The notes under the pieces are model-generated. The model was given only the letters and a program-made list of their open reading frames with translations, made no database searches and had not been told where the DNA came from. A stretch of 47,002 nt of DNA from a virus. Location: the IMG/VR virus record IMGVR_UViG_3300024520_000121, positions 1-47,002 of that record. The stretch is one strand, 5' to 3'. Position 1 is the stretch's first letter; each line of letters opens with the position of its first letter. The position numbers and the translations under genes are program-made. Positions 30,359-38,902 of the stretch are shown here, piece by piece.

Positions 30359-33300
30359 GACGACCTCCCCTTCGGGTGCCACGCCGTCTCGATATCCGTC
30401 ACCGCCCAGGGGTTGTCCGGGGCATCGTCCTTGATTCTCCACTGCAGCCTGGTACCTCGACCGAGAGGGTTGACCCGCTTGTACTGGGCACCAGCATCAA
30501 CGCCCGTTTTGACCGTGGCCGGCTTGTTGTCGAAGTTCACCTCCAGGTCGACGGCACTCCCTGTATTTTCCTCGAAGTTGAACTGAGAGAAGGTGGCCTT
30601 CTTCCGGAACGTCTCCGACCCCATGTCGTTCTTGCCGGACTTCCAGTCGGACGGGATTGAGCCCAGCTTCCAAGCAGCCCCGGTCACCACCGCAGAGAAA
30701 GCCGTTTCCACCACCACGTTCGTGCCTGTGTTCGAGATGATTCGACGCCGCTCGGTGCCGATCGTGAGCGCTACACCCCTCAAGCCATCGGCCGTCGTGG
30801 GCAGGGTACTCGGAGTAAACAATCTGACATTCGTGGTGGTGGAACCGGCTACGACAGTCCCCGTGAGAGTGGTAAACCCAGAGCGCGAAGCTCCGTCGTT
30901 GTGTACCGGGGAATCCTCAGAGTCCCACTCCCACATCTGTCCGAGATAGTCTGAAAAGTGGAGCCTGTTCTGGCCTGTGGTCTCGTCCTCGATGACCTGC
31001 ATGTACCGGACTTCCCAACCATCAAACACCGAGAAGGCGTTTCGGGCGTAGTCCCAGACGAGGACGGTGTCGTTCCTTCCAGCGCCAGTGGCCCTGCGGC
31101 ACGCGAGGACGTACTGATCATTCTTGCGCCAGTTCACCGCGATCCACTGACGGTACGTGGACTTGTTCAGGCTCTGCCAGGTGGGCTCGATGTCGTGGCT
31201 CGCGTACTTGAAATTGAATCCGTCGGTGACATAGATGCCCCGCTCTCCAGCGAAGATGCCGCCCAGGTCGTCGACGGTGACAATCGTGTTGTGCTCGACA
31301 CACCCCACCGAGTCCTTGATCTTCTCGACCGACACAGGAGCCACAACCAGGGAGCCGGTACCAACGTCCCCACCGTTGTCGCTGATCGAGAATGCTGTGT
31401 CCTGGAGGAACACAATCCCCCGGTCGTGCATGGACAAGAGACCCGTCACCCTGGCGGAGCGACCCTCGGCAACCGTGATGGCATAGCCAGGAGGAACCGC
31501 CTCGGGGAAACCAACGAGGCTCGGGAAAACGGTCGCACCAAGACTGTCCACGCCAGAGTAAACAACGCGGCCCCCGAGACGGATTGCGAAGCGGACGCCC
31601 TGCGGAGGAGGGAAGTTGGCGAACGTGTTCAGCGGGAATCCAAGCTGGGTGTCCTTCTTGGTGTCCGTGTACGTGTTCTGGCTGATCGGGATTTCGTCCA
31701 GGAAGAGGAGCTCTCCGCTGTTCGTGCGCGATCGATAGAGACGGATGACGGTGGCGTTGAGGTGGTGGCTCCTCGGGAACCTGTCCAGGATCATCTCCTG
31801 GTATTCGTCGTCCATCGTCCAGTACATGATCCTGCTCGGGGCAGACTCCACACCGGCCTCGGGATCGTAGAACGTCATCGCGTAGCGGAAGGTTTTGTCG
31901 ACGTTGAAAACGTCGGCCGTTCCCAGGTCGATGGACCCCTCGCGGATCTGGAAGGTTCCATCCCGGTCGTGTTCGAGCCACCCGAGGTTGTCGTGCTGAA
32001 GGCCTTCGCCAAACACCGGAGAGAGACCCGCGTAGGAAACCTTCCCACGAGAGAGGCGGAGCGGAGGACCAACCCCAGTGCAGACGTAGAGAAAGTCAGA
32101 GAACTGGAACGAGGAGGGAGTCGGCATGGACTCAGCCTGGATCCGGTTGGCAATCGGGCGGAAGAACTTGTCACCGCTACCGTCCTCGTCCAACCTCAAG
32201 ACCGAACCACTGGAGAGCGCGTAGACATCCCTGCCTCCAACACCCTCCCGAGGAGTGCGCGTGCGGATCTCCCAGAACCCGTCGATGACCCCCTTCTGGA
32301 GACGGTGGATCGGGCCTGAGACCGACTTGGCCTCCGGGTACGGGTTCATCCTCAGGTGGTTGCCGAACTGGCCCTTGTCCCACAGAATGTTGCCCATCCC
32401 CTCTTCCATGTCCCAGTGCGACTTGACCTTGTCTCCGTAGGCTGCGATCTCCTCAGGGAACGGGCCGCGGTCCACGAACCGGTCGATCTCTGGCTGAGAC
32501 AGAACCTTGTGCCAGATGGTGACCGACCCGATGATTCCGCGGAAGGCCTTCCACCCCCGATGGTGAATACCAGAGTTAGGGAACGCCGGCGTGTCGTCGC
32601 CATAGAAGGCCCACTCCCGCTCGCCGTTATCGTTCCCAATCTCGACAGGCCCACCGAAAAAGCTGCCATAGAGTGGTGCTGCATCGCGCCGGTGGCTGTA
32701 GCCAATGGACATGGGGTACACCTTGCGGCGCTGGTCATCCTTGTTGGTGTTGTTCCCTGTGTTGGGGGCCGTCGAGTGCTCGGAGTCGTTGGAGTTAGTG
32801 TCGTTGCTGAGGGCCGCGGGCCTGCCACCTCCACCGGTTGCCGAGCCATCCAGAGTGCCATCGATGTACTGATGAATGTCCAGAGTGTTCTTGCTCGCCC
32901 CCTGCCAGGAGAATGTAACAACTGCGGTGTACTCGGTGTCCAGGGTAAGCGCCGCCGAAGAAGCTCCAGCAGCAAGGCCGCCCTCGGCGAACGAGTGAAG
33001 AACCCAATTGCCACCGGAGTGAACGACCTCGATGGCCATAAACTCCGCGACGATAGTGACTCCGACGGAACCAGTGACCTTGGCGATGCTGACCAGAGAC
33101 ATGACTTCCAGGTTGGAGCCGTCCGTGGGGAGCTTAAACGTGACACGGAAGGACATCTCATCGGGAACCCGATACTGCCCAGCCGGCAACAGACCAGTGA
33201 GTCGCTCCAGGTAATTGACTCCGCCTGGCACTCTAATCCCACCACCAGTGGTGTGCAGCCAACCCCGGTCGTCGTTGATGCCAATGATGTCTCGGAACTG

Positions 33301-34539
33301 GTCCGCGATCCCATACTCGGGAACTATCTGTAGTCCATGCGCTCCGAGTTTAGAGGACCCAGCGACCCAGGTTGCGTCCGCCCCAGTAAGCCAAGCTTTG
33401 CCATTCGCGGCCGTACCCGAAGAATAGCGAGGGTCAATGCGGGAGATGTTGGTGTCGCGGTAGTGATCTGCGAAGGAGTAGTAGAGTTCAAGGTCGTTGT
33501 CTCCAGAGACAGTGCCGCCAGAGTCATCTAGTTCGGAGTCAGGGATCTCTGTCTCTGTGTACGCCCACGAGGTCCAGGTGGGATGGGTTGCACCCCATTT
33601 CCGGAATTCCCCGAGGACGCCGTTGAACCCCTGCTCGGCCAGACCGTGAGTTGCGCCCGCGTTGTGCTTCAGCAGGATGGCCCGCTTGCCGATCATGATG
33701 GGGAGGTCTTGGTCGCCAGCAGCCTTCCTGGTTCCATTGGTCCTGAGACCCCCGGCAATGGCAATGGCCGCAGAGGTGACGATCGCGCCGCCTTCGAGTT
33801 TGTAGTACGGGGTGATTGTCCCGCCGGCAGCCGTGTCGAAGAAGAACCCGAACCACATCCGCTTCCCGATCACGAACCAACTCTTGTTCCCGCCGAGGTC
33901 GTCGAAGAAGAAGTCCTGTGCCTGGGTGTGGGCCGGGGCCCCCGTGAAGGTGTGAACCGCCGCCTCGTAGAGAGTGAGTACTACCCGGAACTTGGGAGCA
34001 ATCGTGATGTCAGCCCCGTCCATGATGATGCGGATCGCCCAGTTGGTGTTGGCCCCGTCACCCTTCGCAGCCACAATCGTCGGCCGCCAGTAGGAGCCCA
34101 CCGCGGTTCGGTCATAGATGCTTGGCTGAAAGTCGTCCGACCAGAGAGTGAAGTCGAGTGACCAGTTGGGGTCCGCGGCCTGCACGTCCAGCTGGAGCTC
34201 TGCGTGGTCACCCTCGGGAATGACGATGAGCCCATCTCGGTGCGCGTAGTTGAACGGACGGTAGATGCCCTCGGTGAACGTAGACCGCTCAACGTCTGCA
34301 ATCAGGTGGGGCCGGTGCCCGATGACGTAAGTGGAAGAGCCCGGGGGACCGCCTTTGAGAACAGTGTCCTGATCCCCGAGGAGGACTGGAGAATACCCCG
34401 GGCGCTTCTCGTTGATGTAGTTCCTGTAGTGGACGTTGTCCGAGACGATGGCCTTGCCTGGTGGCACCTTGTCTTCCGGGAGACGGGTGTTGAGCCCGAG
34501 TCCTTGGTCCTTGTCCTGGAAGAGTGCGTATTCCGGCAT
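30346..34539 (-). CDS. Tail nozzle-like protein with two LamG-like insertions
   Basis: A 1397-residue protein. The first 50 residues (GLGLNTRLPEDKVPPGKAIV ... KRPGY) and the last 600 (FLYVCTGVGPPLRLSRGK; GRVVYSGVDSLGATVFPSLV; AGERGIYVTDGFNFKYASHD) match the beta-propeller tail tubular B / stabilisation family. Between them, about 100-350 and 420-740, are two concanavalin-like segments, each ending in a LamG-style strand (GVLGEFRKWG...ELYYSF and GIIGSVTIWHKVLSQPEIDR...WDMEEG). T7-type nozzles have about 800 residues, so the extra 600 are insertions that may bind surface sugars. The start has only weak GGA before ATG. Confidence 0.65.
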   Translation of the reverse strand: MPEYALFQDKDQGLGLNTRLPEDKVPPGKAIVSDNVHYRNYINEKRPGYSPVLLGDQDTVLKGGPPGSSTYVIGHRPHLIADVERSTFTEGIYRPFNYAHRDGLIVIPEGDHAELQLDVQAADPNWSLDFTLWSDDFQPSIYDRTAVGSYWRPTIVAAKGDGANTNWAIRIIMDGADITIAPKFRVVLTLYEAAVHTFTGAPAHTQAQDFFFDDLGGNKSWFVIGKRMWFGFFFDTAAGGTITPYYKLEGGAIVTSAAIAIAGGLRTNGTRKAAGDQDLPIMIGKRAILLKHNAGATHGLAEQGFNGVLGEFRKWGATHPTWTSWAYTETEIPDSELDDSGGTVSGDNDLELYYSFADHYRDTNISRIDPRYSSGTAANGKAWLTGADATWVAGSSKLGAHGLQIVPEYGIADQFRDIIGINDDRGWLHTTGGGIRVPGGVNYLERLTGLLPAGQYRVPDEMSFRVTFKLPTDGSNLEVMSLVSIAKVTGSVGVTIVAEFMAIEVVHSGGNWVLHSFAEGGLAAGASSAALTLDTEYTAVVTFSWQGASKNTLDIHQYIDGTLDGSATGGGGRPAALSNDTNSNDSEHSTAPNTGNNTNKDDQRRKVYPMSIGYSHRRDAAPLYGSFFGGPVEIGNDNGEREWAFYGDDTPAFPNSGIHHRGWKAFRGIIGSVTIWHKVLSQPEIDRFVDRGPFPEEIAAYGDKVKSHWDMEEGMGNILWDKGQFGNHLRMNPYPEAKSVSGPIHRLQKGVIDGFWEIRTRTPREGVGGRDVYALSSGSVLRLDEDGSGDKFFRPIANRIQAESMPTPSSFQFSDFLYVCTGVGPPLRLSRGKVSYAGLSPVFGEGLQHDNLGWLEHDRDGTFQIREGSIDLGTADVFNVDKTFRYAMTFYDPEAGVESAPSRIMYWTMDDEYQEMILDRFPRSHHLNATVIRLYRSRTNSGELLFLDEIPISQNTYTDTKKDTQLGFPLNTFANFPPPQGVRFAIRLGGRVVYSGVDSLGATVFPSLVGFPEAVPPGYAITVAEGRSARVTGLLSMHDRGIVFLQDTAFSISDNGGDVGTGSLVVAPVSVEKIKDSVGCVEHNTIVTVDDLGGIFAGERGIYVTDGFNFKYASHDIEPTWQSLNKSTYRQWIAVNWRKNDQYVLACRRATGAGRNDTVLVWDYARNAFSVFDGWEVRYMQVIEDETTGQNRLHFSDYLGQMWEWDSEDSPVHNDGASRSGFTTLTGTVVAGSTTTNVRLFTPSTLPTTADGLRGVALTIGTERRRIISNTGTNVVVETAFSAVVTGAAWKLGSIPSDWKSGKNDMGSETFRKKATFSQFNFEENTGSAVDLEVNFDNKPATVKTGVDAGAQYKRVNPLGRGTRLQWRIKDDAPDNPWAVTDIETAWHPKGRSSWLT

Positions 34540-34543
34540 TCCA

Positions 34544-34822
34544 TTAGCTCAACTTGGTAAGACTGAACTTAACCGTGCTCCCGAAGTTGTTCAGTACGTT
34601 CATGGTTGTCTGGCCAGCCTGCGCGAAAAACACCAGAGGCTCGTTCTGAGGACTCCAGCGCACGATGTTCGTCGCACCCACTGGAATCTTGATTGAGGCG
34701 TTGTTGCCACCATTGCCAGAGGTCAGCATGTACCGACTCCCCGCCACCATGGTGAACGAGTGATTGCCGGTGGAGATGATGTCTGCAGTTTCTACGTCGG
34801 CTTCATTGAAGATGGCTCTCAT
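34544..34822 (-). CDS. Tandem paralog 5, small beta virion protein
   Basis: A 92-residue protein; ATG 34822 overlaps the previous stop as ATGA and has GGAG eight nt upstream. It shares with its four upstream neighbours a beta layout: an N-terminal helix-turn (FNEADVETADII), GSRYMLTSG, SIKIPVGATNIVRW with the P-x-x-A-T-N motif at 47-52, and VFFAQAGQTTMNVLNNFGST. It is the last and shortest member and lies four bp before the nozzle-like gene. Likely a decoration, tail-ring or fibre-base protein. Confidence 0.6.
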   Translation of the reverse strand: MRAIFNEADVETADIISTGNHSFTMVAGSRYMLTSGNGGNNASIKIPVGATNIVRWSPQNEPLVFFAQAGQTTMNVLNNFGSTVKFSLTKLS

Positions 34823-35121
34823 GAGTCTAGCTCCACAAGTGTCACGATTCTGTTGGACCCCTCGTTGTTGTCAATCTTCACGTCAGTAGCAGAGCCAGAA
34901 TCAAACTCGAACACCGGCCTGGTCAGACCGTGAATGCGGATGGCGTTGGTGGCGGCCGCTGGCAAGAACACCTCAAGGTCGAGGGCCTCAAAACTGAAAA
35001 CCGCATAACTCCTATTGGCGACGATGGTAAACGTGTGAGACCCCGACAACGCGATGCTCTGCTCCTGGATGTTGGCTTCCAAGAACTTGAAGAACCTCGG
35101 GCGGCGTAATTGTCCTGCCAT
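34819..35121 (-). CDS. Tandem paralog 4, small beta virion protein
   Basis: A 100-residue protein; ATG 35121 overlaps the upstream stop as TGATG (an in-frame TTG at 35124 is less likely). FLEANIQEQSIALSGSHTFT, RSYAVFSF, LEVFLPAAATNAIRIHGL (P-x-x-A-T-N at 54-59), then VFEFDSGSATDVKIDNNEGS and a final strand VTLVELDS, follow the family layout. Sequence identity to neighbours is low outside these anchors, so the duplications are old. Confidence 0.6.
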   Translation of the reverse strand: MAGQLRRPRFFKFLEANIQEQSIALSGSHTFTIVANRSYAVFSFEALDLEVFLPAAATNAIRIHGLTRPVFEFDSGSATDVKIDNNEGSNRIVTLVELDS

Positions 35122-35432
35122 CAACTCAACTCGATCAGGGTCACGTCCCTGGCTGCGGTCGCGTGGTGATTGTCAACCTTCAACAGAACCTGGCCAGTAG
35201 AGGCCTCGAACAGGAAGTTGCCCCAAGCGAAGTTCCAGCGGACGCCGTTGGTTGCGGAGGCCGGCAGGAAGATCTCCATGTCAGTGGCACCCACATACGA
35301 AGACAGGCAGTACAGCCGACCAGGAACGATCGTCATCACCCAAGTGGCACTACCACCCGCGGCAGCAACTGAGTTCGTCTCTACGTCCCCGTCAACCCAG
35401 GAAAGACAGTGGCCAGAAGCTAGAACGCTCAT
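35121..35432 (-). CDS. Tandem paralog 3, small beta virion protein
   Basis: A 103-residue protein starting at ATG 35432 (ATGA overlap; AGGTGA upstream). The layout is WVDGDVETNSVAAAGGSATW, RLYCLSSY, MEIFLPASATNGVRWNF (P-x-x-A-T-N at 57-62), FEASTGQVLLKVDNHHAT and VTLIELS. It is the clearest match to paralogs 4 and 5. It has two cysteines absent from the others. Confidence 0.6.
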   Translation of the reverse strand: MSVLASGHCLSWVDGDVETNSVAAAGGSATWVMTIVPGRLYCLSSYVGATDMEIFLPASATNGVRWNFAWGNFLFEASTGQVLLKVDNHHATAARDVTLIELS

Positions 35433-35755
35433 GATGGTGTCACCTTGATCACCGCGATGTTGTCCACCGAGGTCCGTGGGGTCACCCGCAAGAAGAACTG
35501 GCCCCCCATGGCGGTGAATCGAAACGGTGTTATGCCGGTATTGATCGCAATAGGGTTCGCTGTTGCCAGGCCGCCAGACGTTTCTGCGATGTAAATGTCC
35601 ATGTGCTGGAGGTTCTGCCCTGACGTCACAACGTAACTCTCTCCAGGGACGATGTTGGCGTCATTGCTCGAACCGATGGCCGCGAGTTGGAAGTCCTGGA
35701 CCTCGGCATCTTGGTACCGGAAGTACTCAACGCTTCTCAGGAGATCAGTGCTCAT
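35429..35755 (-). CDS. Tandem paralog 2, most diverged member
   Basis: A 108-residue protein starting at ATG 35755 (TGATG; AAGGAG nine nt upstream). It keeps the beginning YFRYQDAEVQDFQLAAIGSS, the GESYVVTSG strand and the FRFTAMGGQFFLRVTP strand of the family. The P-x-x-A-T-N element is lost and replaced by a longer loop (IAETSGGLATANPIAINTGI). It shares YFRYQDAEV / YPRYQNAEI with paralog 1, so those two may be a later duplication. Confidence 0.55.
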   Translation of the reverse strand: MSTDLLRSVEYFRYQDAEVQDFQLAAIGSSNDANIVPGESYVVTSGQNLQHMDIYIAETSGGLATANPIAINTGITPFRFTAMGGQFFLRVTPRTSVDNIAVIKVTPS

Positions 35756-36066
35756 CAGTAAACTCTCCTTAGAGTGATGTTCGCTGCTGGAATTACACCA
35801 CCCAACCCAATGGAGACCTGTCCGGAGGTGGCAATAAAACGGAAGACTGCGTTGCCGGCGATGTTCCAGGGGATGGGGTTGGTTGCACCGGCGGGAATGG
35901 AGATCAGTGTTGGTGTCGACGGGGCTGCCCCTTGACCGAACGACAACTCGTAAGAGGCTCCTTCCTCCAGAGTCACTCCCAGGTTTGCAAGGCCTCCAGC
36001 ACCAAGAGATTGGTTTGACACGAGGATCTCGGCGTTTTGGTATCTCGGATAACCGACGAAGCTCAT
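35755..36066 (-). CDS. Tandem paralog 1, small beta virion protein
   Basis: A 103-residue protein; AGGGGGTGA just before ATG 36066. YPRYQNAEILVSNQSLGAGG, ASYELSFGQG, LISIPAGATNPIPWNIAG (P-x-x-A-T-N at 58-63), FRFIATSGQVSIGLGG and a final strand ITLRRVY. It opens the five-gene array and follows the tail adaptor gene by eight bp, so these proteins are probably made together with the neck and tail proteins. Confidence 0.6.
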   Translation of the reverse strand: MSFVGYPRYQNAEILVSNQSLGAGGLANLGVTLEEGASYELSFGQGAAPSTPTLISIPAGATNPIPWNIAGNAVFRFIATSGQVSIGLGGVIPAANITLRRVY

Positions 36067-36074
36067 CTCACCCC

Positions 36075-36815
36075 CTAGTACTCGAAGAAGTCCATGTCGT
36101 CCGCAGCGTTCACGTACCGCGGCTCTTGCTCGTTCATTCTGTCCAGGTACTTCTTCATGTCATCCAGGCGCTCCTGGTACATCCTGTTCACCAACTGCAT
36201 CTGCGTGGAGTCACCCTCCTTCGAGATGGCATACATCAGCGCCCACTTCCAAATCAGGTCGTGGTACTCCTCCAGAATCGCCAGCGTCCCAGACCCAGCT
36301 CCAGCAGCCTGCAAGAACGGGACGTGAGTGTCCTGTGCCATGGTGGCTGGTCGGTACACGTAGTGAAGCTTCAGGGAGTCGGCCGTAGTGGCACTGGGTG
36401 CAGGAACCATCTCGATGCGGGCCTGGCCGTGCTGGATGTAGCCGACGTTGGAGTTGCGCGCTCCCCAGAACACGTCAAGGCCACCACGCGCACGGTCGAT
36501 CTCGAAGTACGAGTCTGTCAGCCGCGGGATGGTGTACGGAGTCCTGAGAGTGGTCGGTAAGTGGTTGCCCTTCAGTCGCTCAAGACGAGAAATGCGGAGG
36601 AGGTCGTTTGGGAGCGCGATGAAGGAGACATCAACCACTTCACTGAGAGTAGTGTCGGTCCGGAAGAACCCCTCGAATTGCTCGGCGGCAATAGCATGAA
36701 CCTTGTGCATTCCCTCGTTGCAGTATCGATCGATCTCCGAGGGCGATATGTGGTTGTTCGTCGCGTCCTCTTGGAGGAAGTCATAGACAGCGTCTCGCAT
36801 CTGCCCCAGGTTCAT
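36075..36815 (-). CDS. Head-tail / tail adaptor protein
   Basis: A 246-residue protein resembling the adaptor (tail tubular A-like) family. The N-terminal helix MRDAVYDFLQEDATNNHISP and IDRYCNEGMHKVHAIAAEQF resembles the portal-docking bundle. Central strands follow (FIALPNDLLRISRLERLKG; LHYVYRPATM), then a helical end (DLIWKWALMYAISKEGDSTQ ... LDDMKKYLDRMNEQE). It would sit under the portal and receive the nozzle. It overlaps the upstream gene as ATGA and has GGAGG before its start. Confidence 0.75.
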   Translation of the reverse strand: MNLGQMRDAVYDFLQEDATNNHISPSEIDRYCNEGMHKVHAIAAEQFEGFFRTDTTLSEVVDVSFIALPNDLLRISRLERLKGNHLPTTLRTPYTIPRLTDSYFEIDRARGGLDVFWGARNSNVGYIQHGQARIEMVPAPSATTADSLKLHYVYRPATMAQDTHVPFLQAAGAGSGTLAILEEYHDLIWKWALMYAISKEGDSTQMQLVNRMYQERLDDMKKYLDRMNEQEPRYVNAADDMDFFEY

Positions 36816-37402
36816 GGTGTCGCCTCCGCCTTAGGAATGTCCTTGGGCACGGTCACCATCGGCTTCCAGCAAGGAGTGCTGGCGTTCTGGTCCACCCGAG
36901 AGGCCATGTCCTGCATGTGACCGGTGACCATGTCTCGATGGCGCTTCTCACCACGCTCCCACGCGGCCTCACCAATTTCCTCCATTCTCCTTGCCACCCA
37001 CGCGGAGTTGTCCCAGTCGAGGGCTCCCGGCTCAAACTTGGTCATGCGGCCGATGTGGTCGAGGGTGGCCTGGTCCGGAACGCGGTAGTGAAAGACGGAC
37101 TTGGAGCCGTTCCGGCGTGTTTCCTCGGTGACCCAGCAGATGTCGTGAACCACCGCGGGCATGATGTGTCGATACGTCAGCGGAAATCCAAAGCGCTTCT
37201 CGGTATCCAGGGTCCTCAAGATGTACCGGTCCCTCAGGATCACCCAGCGACAGATTGCTCGATCGAATGCCAGATAGAGCTCGCTGTCAATTCCACGCAA
37301 AGAATCCTGGAACCACTGGTGCGCCCGGGTGCGATACATCTGCTCGCTTTTGTCCACGGGTACGGTGGCTGCAGGAATTTCCGCTGGTCCAACTCTGAAC
37401 AT
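36812..37402 (-). CDS. 196-residue virion-operon protein, unknown
   Basis: GGAGG four nt before ATG 37402 supports this start over 37435. The protein is alpha/beta, with many Arg, Trp and His (AFDRAICRWVILRDRYILRT; VVHDICWVTEETRRN; VARRMEEIGEAAWERGEKRH). It sits between the capsid gene and the tail adaptor and starts 16 bp after a hairpin. Neck or completion protein is the positional guess; no family is recognised. Confidence 0.6.
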   Translation of the reverse strand: MFRVGPAEIPAATVPVDKSEQMYRTRAHQWFQDSLRGIDSELYLAFDRAICRWVILRDRYILRTLDTEKRFGFPLTYRHIMPAVVHDICWVTEETRRNGSKSVFHYRVPDQATLDHIGRMTKFEPGALDWDNSAWVARRMEEIGEAAWERGEKRHRDMVTGHMQDMASRVDQNASTPCWKPMVTVPKDIPKAEATP

Positions 37403-37417
37403 AAAACCTCCACAGGT

Positions 37418-37460
37418 GGGGAGAGAGCCTGGCATCCGAACAAAAACAAGCCCTCTCCCC
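37418..37460 (-). other. Hairpin downstream of the major capsid gene
   Basis: On the transcript, GGGGAGAGGGC and GCTCTCTCCCC form an 11-bp stem with one G-U pair (arms 37450-37460 and 37418-37428) around a 21-nt loop. No T-run follows, so it is not a normal terminator. It could slow or process transcripts to set the capsid-to-tail ratio, or shield the capsid message from 3' decay. Confidence 0.6.
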
Positions 37461-37477
37461 GGAGTGAGGAAACCTGA

Positions 37478-38860
37478 TCACACAGTGGCAATCTCAACGT
37501 CGTCGATGTTCATGAGGCGGGCGTGAGCGTTTCGCTCTTCCACGCCGTACTCCAGGAACGCGAACATCTCGGCCTGGTACTCGGTCTTGCTGGCGGGTGA
37601 GCGGCGGAGGATGTTGCCATCGTCCCACCACTGCGGCTTCGCCCAGAACTTGAGCATCTGCCGGTCCCAACTCATCGCGTACACCACGTTCTCTCGACAG
37701 AAGCGGTTGGGGATGATGCGCTGGTTGGCGTACTGCACGTAGCGCTGATCCTTGATGTCTTCCGTGAAACCACCGGTGGTCTGTCCAGCGATTGCCGCGG
37801 TGTTCACGTTGCGACGGATGTTCAGCTGGGAGACGGCGTAGTCGAGGCGCACGCCGTAAGGGCATACATACGTGTCCACCTGACCGTTGCCACCAATCTC
37901 GACCGCGTCCATGGCCTGCTGAAGCAAGCGAGGGGTGATCGGCCGGTTGGTACCCACCGTGGCTGCGCCGGACTCCAGCTTGTCGCCGGTACCCACTGCG
38001 CCGTTACGGAAGGTCGGAGACGACCAGGTCGGGTTCGGGCTTGAGGCCGCGGTACCGTCCCAGTCGAGGGAGGACTTGATTGCCTGGAAGCCGGTACCCG
38101 TGAAGGCGGTGTTGACCGTTTCCATGGGGGAAGAGCCGTCGTAGACAGCGCCGTCGATCCCCTGCATGGTCTGGCGACCGGTGAGAGTTCTGGAGAGCCG
38201 TTGGGTGATCACGTCGAAGTCCGCCACGGTGTTGGCCGCGAAGTTTGCGGACAGGGTGATGGTCTTCGTGCTCGGGTTGATTGCCGAGATGATAGGGATG
38301 CCACCGGTGGTCACCCGAAGAGCGGTCACCGTCGGCTCACGCACGGCCCAGATTTCCAACTCCTGGCCAACCACCAACCGACGAACGTCGGACTGATATT
38401 TGAGAACCAGGTCGGCCTGGGCATTGGCAGGAGCTTCGTTGGAAGTGGCAAGCGTGCCGGAGCCATCCCCCATGATGCGGACCTCGAAGAACTTGCGCAC
38501 GTCACGCGAGAAGCCGTAGACCTCCGCATCGAAACCACGCATGAACGCGCCTGGCTGGGTCTTCGACAGAGAGATGAGCTTCTGAGTGAGAGACAGGGTT
38601 CCCCACCACTCCATGGGAGTGATGACCGAGTTCTTCCAGGTTTGAGAGCTTGGAGTTGGAAGGGTGTCTGTCTCGGCCTGGAACCCCATGGACGGAGAAC
38701 CAGCGGTCCGGTGGATCTTGTAGAACTCTTGACCATCCGAGGAGTAGTCCTTGGGCATCAGCCCCATGACGTCGTCCCGCGAGTTGATCATGTCGTTGAT
38801 TGTGTCGTCGTACACCCTTTTCAGCAGCGCACCACCGACAGTTACTACCGATGCAACCAT
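37478..38860 (-). CDS. Major capsid protein (HK97-fold type)
   Basis: A 460-residue protein in the expected place directly after the scaffold gene. The N-arm DVMGLMPKDYSSDGQEFYKI, MEWWGTLSLTQKLISLSKTQ, a long helix-like segment FDAEVYGFSRDVRKFFEVRI and C-terminal strands (YVQYANQRIIPNRFCRENVV, FWAKPQWWDDGNILRRSPAS) fit podovirus capsid proteins. Residues 160-260 may be an inserted beta domain. ATG 38860 has GGGGGA six nt upstream. It forms the head shell. The gene is flanked on both sides by RNA hairpins. Confidence 0.75.
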   Translation of the reverse strand: MVASVVTVGGALLKRVYDDTINDMINSRDDVMGLMPKDYSSDGQEFYKIHRTAGSPSMGFQAETDTLPTPSSQTWKNSVITPMEWWGTLSLTQKLISLSKTQPGAFMRGFDAEVYGFSRDVRKFFEVRIMGDGSGTLATSNEAPANAQADLVLKYQSDVRRLVVGQELEIWAVREPTVTALRVTTGGIPIISAINPSTKTITLSANFAANTVADFDVITQRLSRTLTGRQTMQGIDGAVYDGSSPMETVNTAFTGTGFQAIKSSLDWDGTAASSPNPTWSSPTFRNGAVGTGDKLESGAATVGTNRPITPRLLQQAMDAVEIGGNGQVDTYVCPYGVRLDYAVSQLNIRRNVNTAAIAGQTTGGFTEDIKDQRYVQYANQRIIPNRFCRENVVYAMSWDRQMLKFWAKPQWWDDGNILRRSPASKTEYQAEMFAFLEYGVEERNAHARLMNIDDVEIATV

Positions 38861-38886
38861 CTGTTGTCCCCCTTAAGGAGTTGTGG

Positions 38887-38902
38887 GTAGGCAACCGCCT
38901 AC
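38887..38902 (-). other. Short hairpin between scaffold and capsid genes
   Basis: GTAGGC-GGTT-GCCTAC on the transcript gives a 6-bp stem and 4-nt loop. It begins at the scaffold stop codon (38899-38901) and ends about 26 nt before the capsid start. No T-run. Together with the hairpin at 37418-37460 it brackets the capsid gene, as an RNA-stabilising or processing element might. Confidence 0.5.
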
